The translations under genes and the position numbers were made by a program. DNA of 64,000 nt. Origin: Patescibacteria group bacterium (GTDB lineage Bacteria; Patescibacteria; Microgenomatia; UBA12405). How positions within the stretch are numbered: position 1 is the first letter of the stretch; each line of letters begins with the position of its first letter. The notes under the pieces are model-generated. The model was not told the DNA's origin, made no database searches, and was given only the letters and a program-made list of their open reading frames with translations. Below, one piece after another: positions 44,026-51,063 of this stretch. The stretch spans positions 30,991 through 94,990 of the forward strand of contig JAMCSD010000008.1 of assembly GCA_023380755.1 (NCBI GenBank). The letters are read 5' to 3'.

Positions 44026-44041
44026 TCCACCCTGTTGCTAA
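44018..44041 (+). CDS. 7-residue peptide MRSPPCC (candidate minigene)
   Basis: AAGGAGGG (44006-44013) lies 4 nt before an ATG that overlaps the MerR stop and encodes MRSPPCC before TAA. The site is the strongest Shine-Dalgarno of the operon and serves nothing else. The Cys-Cys end in a metal-regulator operon is suggestive of metal or cysteine response. Confidence 0.4.
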   Translation: MRSPPCC

Positions 44042-44070
44042 GTTAAATGACCCTGACGCGCGACAGGGAT

Positions 44071-44565
44071 TTAACGAATATCAGGAAAGCGACGATGAAG
44101 ACGAAGCCCGACTTCACGATACAGTGGATGATGAGATATAAAATATCGGTTTACGTCAATTCCATCAAATTTACTCATAACGGCAAGACCATCAACGGTT
44201 TTGGTAATGATCCAATCACGGACAGTGACTGCCTCTACAGGTCTGATGGTGGGAGTCAACATAGCCATCCAGATATTAGTTTTCTCTTGTTTTTTTCGGA
44301 CTTTGGGAAGCTGGGCTAAGACTTCTTGGTCGGCTTCGATAGTATCCATAAGAACGGTAAGTTCAAAGCGCCGATCTGATTGGCGTAAAGTAAGAAGACC
44401 ATAACCACGAGCAAATCCGATCATCTCTAGAGAGAGTGGGCCAAAGTGAGCCCAGTCGAGCGCGAGGGTAAAGTCGATAGCCGGGGTAACAATAAAACGG
44501 TCGACAGCGTCAATGTCGGTAATCGTTTGGTGTATGGGCGGTAAACTAACGTTACGTTCGGACAT
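44071..44565 (-). CDS. Hypothetical protein
   Basis: The 164-aa soluble alpha/beta protein (ALDWAHFGPLSLEMIGFARGYG, TVRDWIITKTVDGLAV) was not recognised. TATAAT ends 5 nt before ATG on the minus strand, a leaderless unit. No Cys, no signal peptide. Confidence 0.65.
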   Translation of the reverse strand: MSERNVSLPPIHQTITDIDAVDRFIVTPAIDFTLALDWAHFGPLSLEMIGFARGYGLLTLRQSDRRFELTVLMDTIEADQEVLAQLPKVRKKQEKTNIWMAMLTPTIRPVEAVTVRDWIITKTVDGLAVMSKFDGIDVNRYFISHHPLYREVGLRLHRRFPDIR

Positions 44566-44591
44566 AGTTAATTATACTAGGAAGGAGAAGT

Positions 44592-45053
44592 TTAACTTAA
44601 ACGACGAGCGCGGAAGTGTTCCAATGTTTCAAGGGGCGGAAGAATAGTGATTTGGTTGCGAATGTTTTGAGGAATATTAACAAAACGACTGAGGGGTTCG
44701 GCGGCATAAAGTGGCCGTCGGCAGGCTAGAGCGAAGCCGACCTCAAAAGCGGCGGAATTACCGAGATAGCCATCAGGGTTAACAAGATAGAATAGATCAG
44801 CACGGGAAATGGCAACAAGAAAGGTATCTTCGATTTGGCGAATTGAAAGGTCGATTTCGGTGGGAAGCGGATGGGAGCCGGGCTCACCTGCTTTGATTTG
44901 AAGATGGGGATCGCGAGAGGCAGACCAGCCGGGGTCGGGAGCTAAAACGCTGGCGCCATAATGCTCAAATTCGGCGCGAGCGGCGTCGATTTTGTCTTTA
45001 AATTTAAAGGAGCCAGAGAGGATGACGTTAATTTCCGGTAAATTGGCGGACAT
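44592..45053 (-). CDS. Nucleoside 2-deoxyribosyltransferase-like protein
   Basis: The 153-aa Rossmann-like fold has ILSGSFKFKD at the N-terminus and LFYLVNPDGYLGNSAAFEVGFALACRRPLY. This is the 'ID.AD...V.N..GY.G.....E.G.A' pattern of the deoxyribosyltransferase/DUF4406 group. It may salvage or hydrolyse nucleosides. It is divergent from a Nudix gene through a shared -10 palindrome. Confidence 0.75.
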   Translation of the reverse strand: MSANLPEINVILSGSFKFKDKIDAARAEFEHYGASVLAPDPGWSASRDPHLQIKAGEPGSHPLPTEIDLSIRQIEDTFLVAISRADLFYLVNPDGYLGNSAAFEVGFALACRRPLYAAEPLSRFVNIPQNIRNQITILPPLETLEHFRARRLS

Positions 45054-45058
45054 GGTGT

Positions 45059-45066
45059 ATTATAAT
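45059..45066. promoter_or_regulatory. Bidirectional overlapping -10 boxes
   Basis: ATTATAAT: TATAAT on the plus strand (45061-45066) is 5 nt from ATG 45072. TATAAT on the minus strand (45059-45064) is 5 nt from ATG 45053. The arrangement is symmetric, with the two start codons 19 nt apart. Confidence 0.75.
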
Positions 45067-45071
45067 GAGTT

Positions 45072-45584
45072 ATGACAGAAGAAGTGCAAAGATATACCGT
45101 AATTCCCAGAGTTTTGGTTTTTGTTTTCAAAAATAATAAGCTGATGATGATGAAATACTCGGGTAAAGGCGGACACCAAACACAGGAAAAAGTAGATCGA
45201 AAAGATATTTACAACCCAATCGGTGGGCATATTGAGGATGGTGAAAGTCCAATAGATTGTGCTACTAAAGAAGCCATGGAAGAAGCGGGGATAAAACTTT
45301 TGAATCCGAAAATCAGCGGAGTGATTAATGTGTCGGGGTTTGCCGGAAAAAATATTATGAATTTCATTGTTTCGGGAACGACAGAAGACGAGCCAATAAA
45401 AGAAACCTTAGAAGGGACGATGGAATGGGTGGACTCAAAGGCAATTGACGGATTGAAAGTTTTCCCGGATTTGAAGCCGATCATGGATAAATTAATGTCA
45501 CTAAAAGAGGGACAAATGTTTACGGGAGTGATCGAATTTGACGGGAAGTTTGGGTTGAGAAAGATTGAGCTAAAAACGAATTGA
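45072..45584 (+). CDS. Nudix hydrolase (MutT-like)
   Basis: The 170-aa protein has the Nudix box GHIEDGE, seven residues, then KEAMEEAGI (about residues 53-75). Lys replaces the usual Arg of REUxEExGU, a tolerated variant. An 8-oxo-dGTP or similar nucleotide-cleaning role is plausible. A trailing helix-strand unit lies after the box. Leaderless through the shared promoter at 45059-45066. Confidence 0.87.
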   Translation: MTEEVQRYTVIPRVLVFVFKNNKLMMMKYSGKGGHQTQEKVDRKDIYNPIGGHIEDGESPIDCATKEAMEEAGIKLLNPKISGVINVSGFAGKNIMNFIVSGTTEDEPIKETLEGTMEWVDSKAIDGLKVFPDLKPIMDKLMSLKEGQMFTGVIEFDGKFGLRKIELKTN

Positions 45585-45593
45585 CTTATTAAG

Positions 45594-45610
45594 TACTATG
45601 CAGCGTAGTA
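45594..45610. promoter_or_regulatory. BlaI/CopY-like dyad O1
   Basis: TACTATGCAGCGTAGTA: half-sites TACTA/TAGTA around a 7-bp centre. It lies 43 nt upstream of ATG 45653, shortly after a TTGACT (45581-45586). Confidence 0.6.
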
Positions 45611-45652
45611 GAAAGGCATATGATGATGGTAGTTAACCATTAATTTAAAAAA

Positions 45653-45907
45653 ATGATAAATACCGGAAGAGCAGTAAAGGCGAGTGTAGTGTGGATGACC
45701 GTAGTTTATTTAGTTTGCTATTTTGGGGTATTGCTACTGCCGGGAATAAGGGATTTATTTATGCAATACGCGTTGCACACTAAAGTGAGCGGCTGGGAAA
45801 ACGTCATGTCACTGACTACGCTGATAACGGGGGTGGTGGTCTGGGATGTGCTGGCAGCAGTGGGAGTGGGGCTGTTTGCCACGGTCTATAACCAAATAAA
45901 AAAGTAG
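45653..45907 (+). CDS. Small two-helix membrane protein
   Basis: The 84-aa product has two long membrane helices separated by a loop (HTKVSGWENV). The overall shape resembles DUF5676-type small membrane proteins found near copper genes. A TACTAnn dyad (45594-45610) lies in its upstream region, so it probably belongs to the copper/BlaI regulon. Confidence 0.65.
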   Translation: MINTGRAVKASVVWMTVVYLVCYFGVLLLPGIRDLFMQYALHTKVSGWENVMSLTTLITGVVVWDVLAAVGVGLFATVYNQIKK

Positions 45908-45910
45908 GCT

Positions 45911-46168
45911 TTAGTCTTCGACAACCACAAGGGTATCGATAGGATCATGGACCTCCCAGCGAGGAGTAAAAGAGACAGAGTAGCCGCGATCGCCAAAAGT
46001 GACGGAGTCTAAGTGGAGGCAATGGGTAAGGACTTGCTTTACCCGGGTAAAACCAATTTGGCTTTCAAAAACGCCGACAATGGTTTGACGGACACCGTTA
46101 ACAGAAATTTTGGTACCAGACTGATAAGGAGCAAGAGTATAAAGGAATTGTTCAGCGGAACGAGGCAT
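45911..46168 (-). CDS. Small hypothetical protein
   Basis: The 85-aa product starts MPRSAEQFLYTLAPYQSGTK and is predicted beta-rich (TKISVNGVRQTIVGVFE, YSVSFTPRWEV). It is encoded 1 nt downstream of the CPxC membrane gene in the DUF1573 operon. Function unknown. Confidence 0.65.
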   Translation of the reverse strand: MPRSAEQFLYTLAPYQSGTKISVNGVRQTIVGVFESQIGFTRVKQVLTHCLHLDSVTFGDRGYSVSFTPRWEVHDPIDTLVVVED

Positions 46169-46169
46169 A

Positions 46170-46709
46170 TTAAAAAGCGAAATAATTAATGAGAAGGTAT
46201 ACTGTCAGGCTGAGAGCCCAGAGACTACCCAAGGAAACAACAACCCGTTGATAAGGGAAGAAAATGCCATGGTGGAGCTTAATGGCGAGAGCATCAAGAA
46301 AATCAACTAGATAGAAAAAGGCGCCCCCGAGAAGTAGGCCAAAGGTAAGCCGGGGTAAGCCGAAAAGGTCACCATTGTGAGTGCTAATTAACTTAAATTG
46401 ATAGAAAGACCAGAGGGTGGAAAGAAAAATTAGAAGATAGACAAGAGGTTTTTTGAGAGGAAATTTAAGTTTGCGGAGAGTGAAGGTGGTAAACCAGAAA
46501 GAAGTAGCACCCAAAAAGGCTGCCAACCAAATGCCGGTAATGCTGTCATCAACACCAAGAAGGCGGGAAAGGGTTAAGCCAGCGGCAGCGCCAGCGACAC
46601 ACAGAGGGCAATGAGCCAGTGCGGGAGCAGCCAGCAAAAAGGTAAAGGCAAACAAATTAACCAGTAAGAAAAGGACTAACATGGGATGGTTAAATAATAG
46701 TGCCGGCAA
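46170..46709 (-). CDS. CPxC multi-helix membrane protein (paralogue 2)
   Basis: The 179-aa protein has a signal-like first helix, then AHCPLCVAGAAAG, SRLLGVDDSITGIWLAAF and further helices (six in total). The arrangement parallels 37649-38110. The CPLC pair would face the outside or the membrane interface. It is translated in an operon between DUF1573 and the 85-aa protein (20-nt overlap with DUF1573), which points to copper or thiol handling. Confidence 0.75.
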   Translation of the reverse strand: MPALLFNHPMLVLFLLVNLFAFTFLLAAPALAHCPLCVAGAAAGLTLSRLLGVDDSITGIWLAAFLGATSFWFTTFTLRKLKFPLKKPLVYLLIFLSTLWSFYQFKLISTHNGDLFGLPRLTFGLLLGGAFFYLVDFLDALAIKLHHGIFFPYQRVVVSLGSLWALSLTVYLLINYFAF

Positions 46710-47181
46710 ATTTAAATTGCTTAACGCCGGAAGGATCCTGAAAATAAAGTTGAATTACGCGACGGAAAGGACCAACACCTTGTGGGCCGTGGGCGTTAGG
46801 ATCGAAATCAACCACAACTTTTCCGCTCTCCCCGGGATTGAGGGTCCAACCCAGAGGGGGGTTGAGAGCCCCAGCGGACTCCATGCCATAAAGATCGGAT
46901 TCCTGATTACCAATAACCACCTTAGCTTTGGTACACATACAAGAGGTGGTAAGGCGACCAAGCTTCATGGGCTGGTTAGTGGAGTTTTTGAAGGTATATT
47001 CTTTGACCACCACTCCCCCTAAGCGAGGGACGTTGCCAAACTGATCTTCGTTGGCAGCGGCCTGGACACCAGCCAGGTCATTACTAATGGTGGCGGTCTG
47101 GTTGGTTTTAACAACAACCCAACCAGTAAAAATAGCAAATAAAAAGAAGCAGAGGAGGATAATTTTTAGTTCTTTAGGCAT
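46690..47181 (-). CDS. DUF1573 membrane-anchored protein
   Basis: The 163-aa protein has one N-terminal membrane helix and then an Ig-like beta-sandwich (YTFKNSTNQPMKLGRLTTSCMCTKA, LNPGESGKVVVDFDP), characteristic of DUF1573. The SCMC pair sits where these proteins conserve Cys. Likely extracytoplasmic. Its promoter (TTGCTT-N17-TACACT, minus strand) overlaps dyad O2. Confidence 0.88.
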   Translation of the reverse strand: MPKELKIILLCFFLFAIFTGWVVVKTNQTATISNDLAGVQAAANEDQFGNVPRLGGVVVKEYTFKNSTNQPMKLGRLTTSCMCTKAKVVIGNQESDLYGMESAGALNPPLGWTLNPGESGKVVVDFDPNAHGPQGVGPFRRVIQLYFQDPSGVKQFKFAGTII

Positions 47182-47195
47182 ATGTAGTTAATAAA

Positions 47196-47212
47196 TACTA
47201 CATAGTGTAGTA
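47196..47212. promoter_or_regulatory. BlaI/CopY-like dyad O2
   Basis: TACTACATAGTGTAGTA is a perfect 7+3+7 dyad. It covers the minus-strand -10 TACACT (47204-47209) of the DUF1573 operon. Confidence 0.8.
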
Positions 47213-47221
47213 TTTAAACCA

Positions 47222-47258
47222 TTGACAAGCAAGAGGTTAGTCACTACACTCCGTAGTA
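47222..47258 (+). promoter_or_regulatory. DsbA-like gene promoter with dyad O3
   Basis: TTGACA (47222-47227), 17 bp, TACACT (47245-47250), 7 bp, ATG 47258. The dyad CACTACACTCCGTAGTA (47242-47258) covers the -10 and ends on the A of the start codon. Confidence 0.82.
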
Positions 47259-48157
47259 TGATGAGAAAAAACCATTCCCCAAAAGTTGTTAAAAGCGTCA
47301 GGCCAATGACTGCCCCACAACCGCAATTAAAAACGGATAATTCCAGGGTAGTAATAGCCACACCGGCAGTAATATTTTATATGGGACTACTGGTGGTGAC
47401 CTCATTGATGGCGGGGTACGGCTGGGCAAAGACCGGAGGGGCTAAGGTGCTGGGAACCACAACTTCCCCGACAGCAGCACCGCAGGTACAACAACAAGCT
47501 CAGCAACAACAGCAGCCGGCGCAGCCCCAAGTCAGCCTGGAGACAATTAAAGGATTATTTTCAAAGGATCTGGTTAAATTTGGGAAAGGTGACAAGAAGC
47601 TCTTAATGGTGGAGGTGTCGGACCCCAGCTGCCCATACTGCCATATTGCTGGTGGGATAAATACCGAAATCGGGGCCCAAGCGGGACCAAGGTTTACCCT
47701 TACTTCTCAAGGGGGAACCTATGTGGCACCCCTACCAGAGATGAGAAAACTGCTTGATGAAGGAAAGGCGGATTTTGTCTGGATATATACCCGAGGGCAC
47801 GGAAACGGCGAATTGGCCACGAAGGCACTGTACTGCGCTTATGACCAAGGAAAATTCTGGGAAGCACATGATTTGTTACTGTCAGCAAAAGGCTATGATT
47901 TACTGAATAATCAGATCCAAAACGATACTTCCAAAACTCAACAATTGGTGGATTTCTTGGCTTCAGCAGTGAACACACAACAATTAAAAAGCTGCTTGGA
48001 TAGCGGAAAGTACAATAACCGTCTGGCAGCCGATTCGGCGGTGGCAGCATCGTTGGGCGTCTATGGGACACCAGGATTCTTCTTAAATACGACTAACTTT
48101 GGCGGCGCTTACAGCTGGAACGATATGAAAAGTGTGGCTGAGGCGGCACTGCAATAG
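47258..48157 (+). CDS. DsbA-family thiol oxidoreductase
   Basis: The 299-aa protein has a basic N-terminus, a membrane helix at about residues 38-57 and a Gln/Pro-rich linker. The thioredoxin-fold domain has active site CPYC (DPSCPYCH) and cis-Pro loop GVYGTPGFF. It likely makes or isomerises disulfides in exported proteins, or protects them under copper stress. The start is fixed by the promoter and dyad O3; an upstream frame to 47222 would overlap the promoter. Confidence 0.9.
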   Translation: MMRKNHSPKVVKSVRPMTAPQPQLKTDNSRVVIATPAVIFYMGLLVVTSLMAGYGWAKTGGAKVLGTTTSPTAAPQVQQQAQQQQQPAQPQVSLETIKGLFSKDLVKFGKGDKKLLMVEVSDPSCPYCHIAGGINTEIGAQAGPRFTLTSQGGTYVAPLPEMRKLLDEGKADFVWIYTRGHGNGELATKALYCAYDQGKFWEAHDLLLSAKGYDLLNNQIQNDTSKTQQLVDFLASAVNTQQLKSCLDSGKYNNRLAADSAVAASLGVYGTPGFFLNTTNFGGAYSWNDMKSVAEAALQ

Positions 48158-48256
48158 TTAATTGGCTTTGAGAGTTTTAAGGGTAGGCTTGGCGTGATCC
48201 AGGGGACGGCGGAAAAATTCGTCAAGAGTAAAAATATACTGCGTCTGGTGAATCAT
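48158..48256 (-). CDS. 32-aa small ORF
   Basis: MIHQTQYIFTLDEFFRRPLD... (32 residues) fills the space between the DsbA-like stop and the next intergenic stretch. TTAAAT lies 5 nt before the ATG. Amphipathic, basic C-terminus. Evidence is limited to packing and promoter spacing. Confidence 0.35.
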   Translation of the reverse strand: MIHQTQYIFTLDEFFRRPLDHAKPTLKTLKAN

Positions 48257-48330
48257 AATTTATTTAAATGGTAATGGTAAATAATAGCTCCTTGACCATT
48301 AAATTATGGTGAGGTTGAAATGAAAATTTT

Positions 48331-49749
48331 TTAATGTTTGACAGAAGATGGTGGAAGTTTTTTCAACAGAGGAAGGCTGATGGTAACAGAAGTACCGAAA
48401 GCAACTCGGCTGTAAATGGAAATAGCGCCATGATGGGCTTCGATTACACCTTTGGTAATAGATAAGCCTAAGCCTGAGCCGGGAATTTCGGGCGATTGGC
48501 GACCACGGTAAAATCGATTAAAGATATATGGCAAGTCTTGGGGAGGGATGCCAACACCGTGGTCAGCAATAACAATCAAGGCAGTATTCTTGGTGGTCTG
48601 AAGGTTAATGGTAATTAACTTATTTTTAGGACTATATTTAACGGCGTTTTCAACGACGTTGAGGAGAGCCCGATGCAACTTGTCATACCGGCCCAAAATA
48701 AAAACTTTAGGGGTAATTGAGGAATGAGTCTTAATATTTTTAACCGAAGATAGGGTGTGGGCAATGTCGACTAAATCGAAGGCGAGTTTAGATAAGTCAA
48801 CTGCTTTTAGGGAAAGATGGTCATTTTCTACTTCCGACCAGGATAAATCTAAGATTTCCTTAGTAAGGGAAGAAATAGTTTGAGCGTCATGCAAAGATTC
48901 GCTTATAATTTGGCGGTATTCACCGGAAGAGCGAGGATGAGAAAGGGCTAGCTCAAGATTACTTTGAAGGATGGTTAAAGGAGTTTTTAATTCATGAGCT
49001 ACGTCAGCCATAAATTGCTGTTCACGCTTAAGAATGGAATGTATCCGGTCAATAAGATTATTAAAACTGATAGTTAGTTGTGAGAGTTCATCATTATTAC
49101 CAGGAACGATTAATTTTTCGCGAGGGTCGAGAGGGTTGATTTGTTGGATTTGGGAAGAAATTTTTTTAAAGGGGCGGAGGCCTAATTTGGTGACTAAATA
49201 GCCACTAATTATAGTGAGCAGGGTTAATAATAGAAAAATTACAACTAGGAGAATTAGGAGATTATGAAACGATTTTTGGACGTCATCGACGGGATGACCA
49301 ATTAATAAGATGCCGAAAAACTTATGGTTTTCACGAAGAGGGATAAGGTAAAAACGAATTAGGGTGTGGTTAAAATTTTGTTCAACGAAAAGATTGCCTT
49401 TTGAATTTTGGGCAACAGTAAAAAGATGAGAGATGGCCTGAGTGTCGGCTGAAGAATATAAGGAACTAACGACGATTTTTCCATTATTATTAAGAAGGAA
49501 CAATAGTTCACCAGGTTTTTCTGGAATTTTATTTTGAAAGGTCTGGTTATCAACCAGATGGCCACCAATAAGGTCTTGCTGAATTGCAGCCTGAGCGGCA
49601 ACAAGACCATCGGTGGTCAGAAATTCATCAATATATTTGTAGGTGATGCGAAGGCTATCTAGATAGACAATAGTAAGGATAAAAAAGATGGCTACAGTAA
49701 AAGCTAAAATATACCAAATCGATAAACGCCAAGTTAAACTAAGTTTCAT
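48331..49749 (-). CDS. Sensor histidine kinase (CusS-like)
   Basis: The 472-aa protein has two membrane helices (about residues 10-32 and 165-190) flanking an extracytoplasmic sensor, HAMP, the H box MADVAHELKTPL (phospho-His), and ATPase boxes N (ALLNVVENAVKYS), G1 (DHGVGIP), F and G2 (GSGLGLSI). It phosphorylates the response regulator whose gene overlaps upstream. The copper context favours a metal signal, but the sensor has no obvious His/Met cluster. Confidence 0.92.
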   Translation of the reverse strand: MKLSLTWRLSIWYILAFTVAIFFILTIVYLDSLRITYKYIDEFLTTDGLVAAQAAIQQDLIGGHLVDNQTFQNKIPEKPGELLFLLNNNGKIVVSSLYSSADTQAISHLFTVAQNSKGNLFVEQNFNHTLIRFYLIPLRENHKFFGILLIGHPVDDVQKSFHNLLILLVVIFLLLTLLTIISGYLVTKLGLRPFKKISSQIQQINPLDPREKLIVPGNNDELSQLTISFNNLIDRIHSILKREQQFMADVAHELKTPLTILQSNLELALSHPRSSGEYRQIISESLHDAQTISSLTKEILDLSWSEVENDHLSLKAVDLSKLAFDLVDIAHTLSSVKNIKTHSSITPKVFILGRYDKLHRALLNVVENAVKYSPKNKLITINLQTTKNTALIVIADHGVGIPPQDLPYIFNRFYRGRQSPEIPGSGLGLSITKGVIEAHHGAISIYSRVAFGTSVTISLPLLKKLPPSSVKH

Positions 49750-50420
49750 AGTTCAGTGCTGATCTTGTAGCCAACACCACGTAAGGTATGAATTAATTTG
49801 GGATTATAACCGCGATCGATTTTTTTTCGAAGGGAACCAATAAAGACATCAACGATATTGCTCATACTTTCAAAGTTATAATCCCAAACGTGTTCAACAA
49901 TCATTGTTCGAGTGACAACCTCGTCCTGGTGGCGCATTAGGTATTCTAGGATGGCAAATTCCTTTTGAGTTAATAAAATTTTTTTGTCCTGGCGACTAAC
50001 ACTGTGTTTTAAAGGATCAAGCTCGAGGTCGTTAATTTTTAGAACTGAGGCAAGATTACTTTGAGAACGGCGCAATAAAGCTTGAATGCGAGCTCGAAGC
50101 TCAGAAAAAGAAAATGGCTTGGTAAGATAATCGTCGGCGCCATTTTCAAGGCCGGTAATTTTATCTTCAATGGTAGATTTAGCAGTCAGCATGATAATGG
50201 GAGTTATAATATTTTTTTGCCGGAGTTCGCGACAGATGGAAACCCCGTCCTTTTTGGGGAGCATAATATCAAGAACAATAAGATCATAATTTTCGGTTTC
50301 AGCCAAATATTGACCCTCTTCACCATCTAGGGCCGCGTCTACAGCAAAGCCATCTTCGATAAAGCCCTTTTTGATGGTTGTGGATAAGCGTTGTTCGTCT
50401 TCAATTAAAAGCAATCTCAC
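49746..50420 (-). CDS. OmpR/PhoB-family response regulator
   Basis: The 224-aa protein has a receiver domain with the acidic pocket (IEDE), phospho-Asp in LIVLDIMLP, Thr in MLTAKS and Lys in YLTKPFS. A winged-helix domain with GSLRKKI and RGVGYKI follows. The GTG start at 50420 is preceded by TACACT and 6 nt. ATGA-overlap with the kinase gene. An 11-bp-phased repeat lies upstream of its promoter, so autoregulation is likely. Confidence 0.94.
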   Translation of the reverse strand: MRLLLIEDEQRLSTTIKKGFIEDGFAVDAALDGEEGQYLAETENYDLIVLDIMLPKKDGVSICRELRQKNIITPIIMLTAKSTIEDKITGLENGADDYLTKPFSFSELRARIQALLRRSQSNLASVLKINDLELDPLKHSVSRQDKKILLTQKEFAILEYLMRHQDEVVTRTMIVEHVWDYNFESMSNIVDVFIGSLRKKIDRGYNPKLIHTLRGVGYKISTEL

Positions 50421-50438
50421 ATCTTAAGTGTATTGATT

Positions 50439-50459
50439 CTTCATGAAAATTAGATGAAG
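50439..50459 (-). promoter_or_regulatory. Phased repeat upstream of response regulator
   Basis: On the minus strand TTCAT occurs twice with an 11-bp period (plus-strand ATGAA at 50443 and 50454). This also forms CTTCAT-N9-ATGAAG. It overlaps the -35 region upstream of TACACT (50427-50432), a typical OmpR-family activator site. Confidence 0.5.
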
Positions 50460-50472
50460 ACGGGGCGAGAAA

Positions 50473-51060
50473 TTATTTTTGCCTCTTAGAAACAAGGGGA
50501 CGATTGACCAGCCATCGGATCAGGAGAAGGGCAAGAATGGCTAATGGCACCCAAAAAAGAAGCATGGGAAGCCACCCGAGCGTGTATCCCCAGTTATTTA
50601 AGTAATTCATCATACCGTTACCATAGGTGTTCGTCCAATTGCCCATCATGCCGCCAAAGCCCATCATCGGCCCAACCCCAGAATATTGGGCGGGGAATGG
50701 GGCTTGAAGATTACAACCGCTCAAACGCTTACCTAAGGCAATGTGCATTTGTTTTTCGCCACTATCCCCCATCATTTGAGTCATACGGTTGTTCATAAGA
50801 TCGTGGGCCTGGGTGCTGCCTGCCATTTGACCCATATAGTAATCGCCCAAAGCGTCATAGTCATCATCGGTTAATTGTTGGCAGGTGGTTTTTTTCGCCT
50901 GAAGATCGTCAAAGATTTGCCTGCCTTTAGCCTCATCTTGGGCGGTACCGGAAACAGTTTCCGGAGAGGAAGGATTATTGAACCAGCCCATCATACCTTG
51001 AGCAGAAACGGGAATAGTAAAAGAAAACAAAAGAACAAGAATAAGTAGAAGAGATTTCAT
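50473..51060 (-). CDS. Met-rich exported protein, probable copper binder
   Basis: The 195-aa product has a signal peptide (cleaved after SAQ), then Met-rich patches (GMMGW, NNRMTQMMGDSG, GPMMGFGGMMGN), two Cys, and a C-terminal membrane helix with a basic tail. Met clusters bind Cu(I) in extracytoplasmic proteins. It starts 3 nt after copA, so it is co-transcribed with the copper ATPase. Confidence 0.7.
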   Translation of the reverse strand: MKSLLLILVLLFSFTIPVSAQGMMGWFNNPSSPETVSGTAQDEAKGRQIFDDLQAKKTTCQQLTDDDYDALGDYYMGQMAGSTQAHDLMNNRMTQMMGDSGEKQMHIALGKRLSGCNLQAPFPAQYSGVGPMMGFGGMMGNWTNTYGNGMMNYLNNWGYTLGWLPMLLFWVPLAILALLLIRWLVNRPLVSKRQK

Positions 51061-51063
51061 AAA

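Noticed and set aside
44047..44319. Plus-strand ORF downstream of merR
   Set aside because: It overlaps a minus-strand gene with a good leaderless promoter and has no domain-like sequence.
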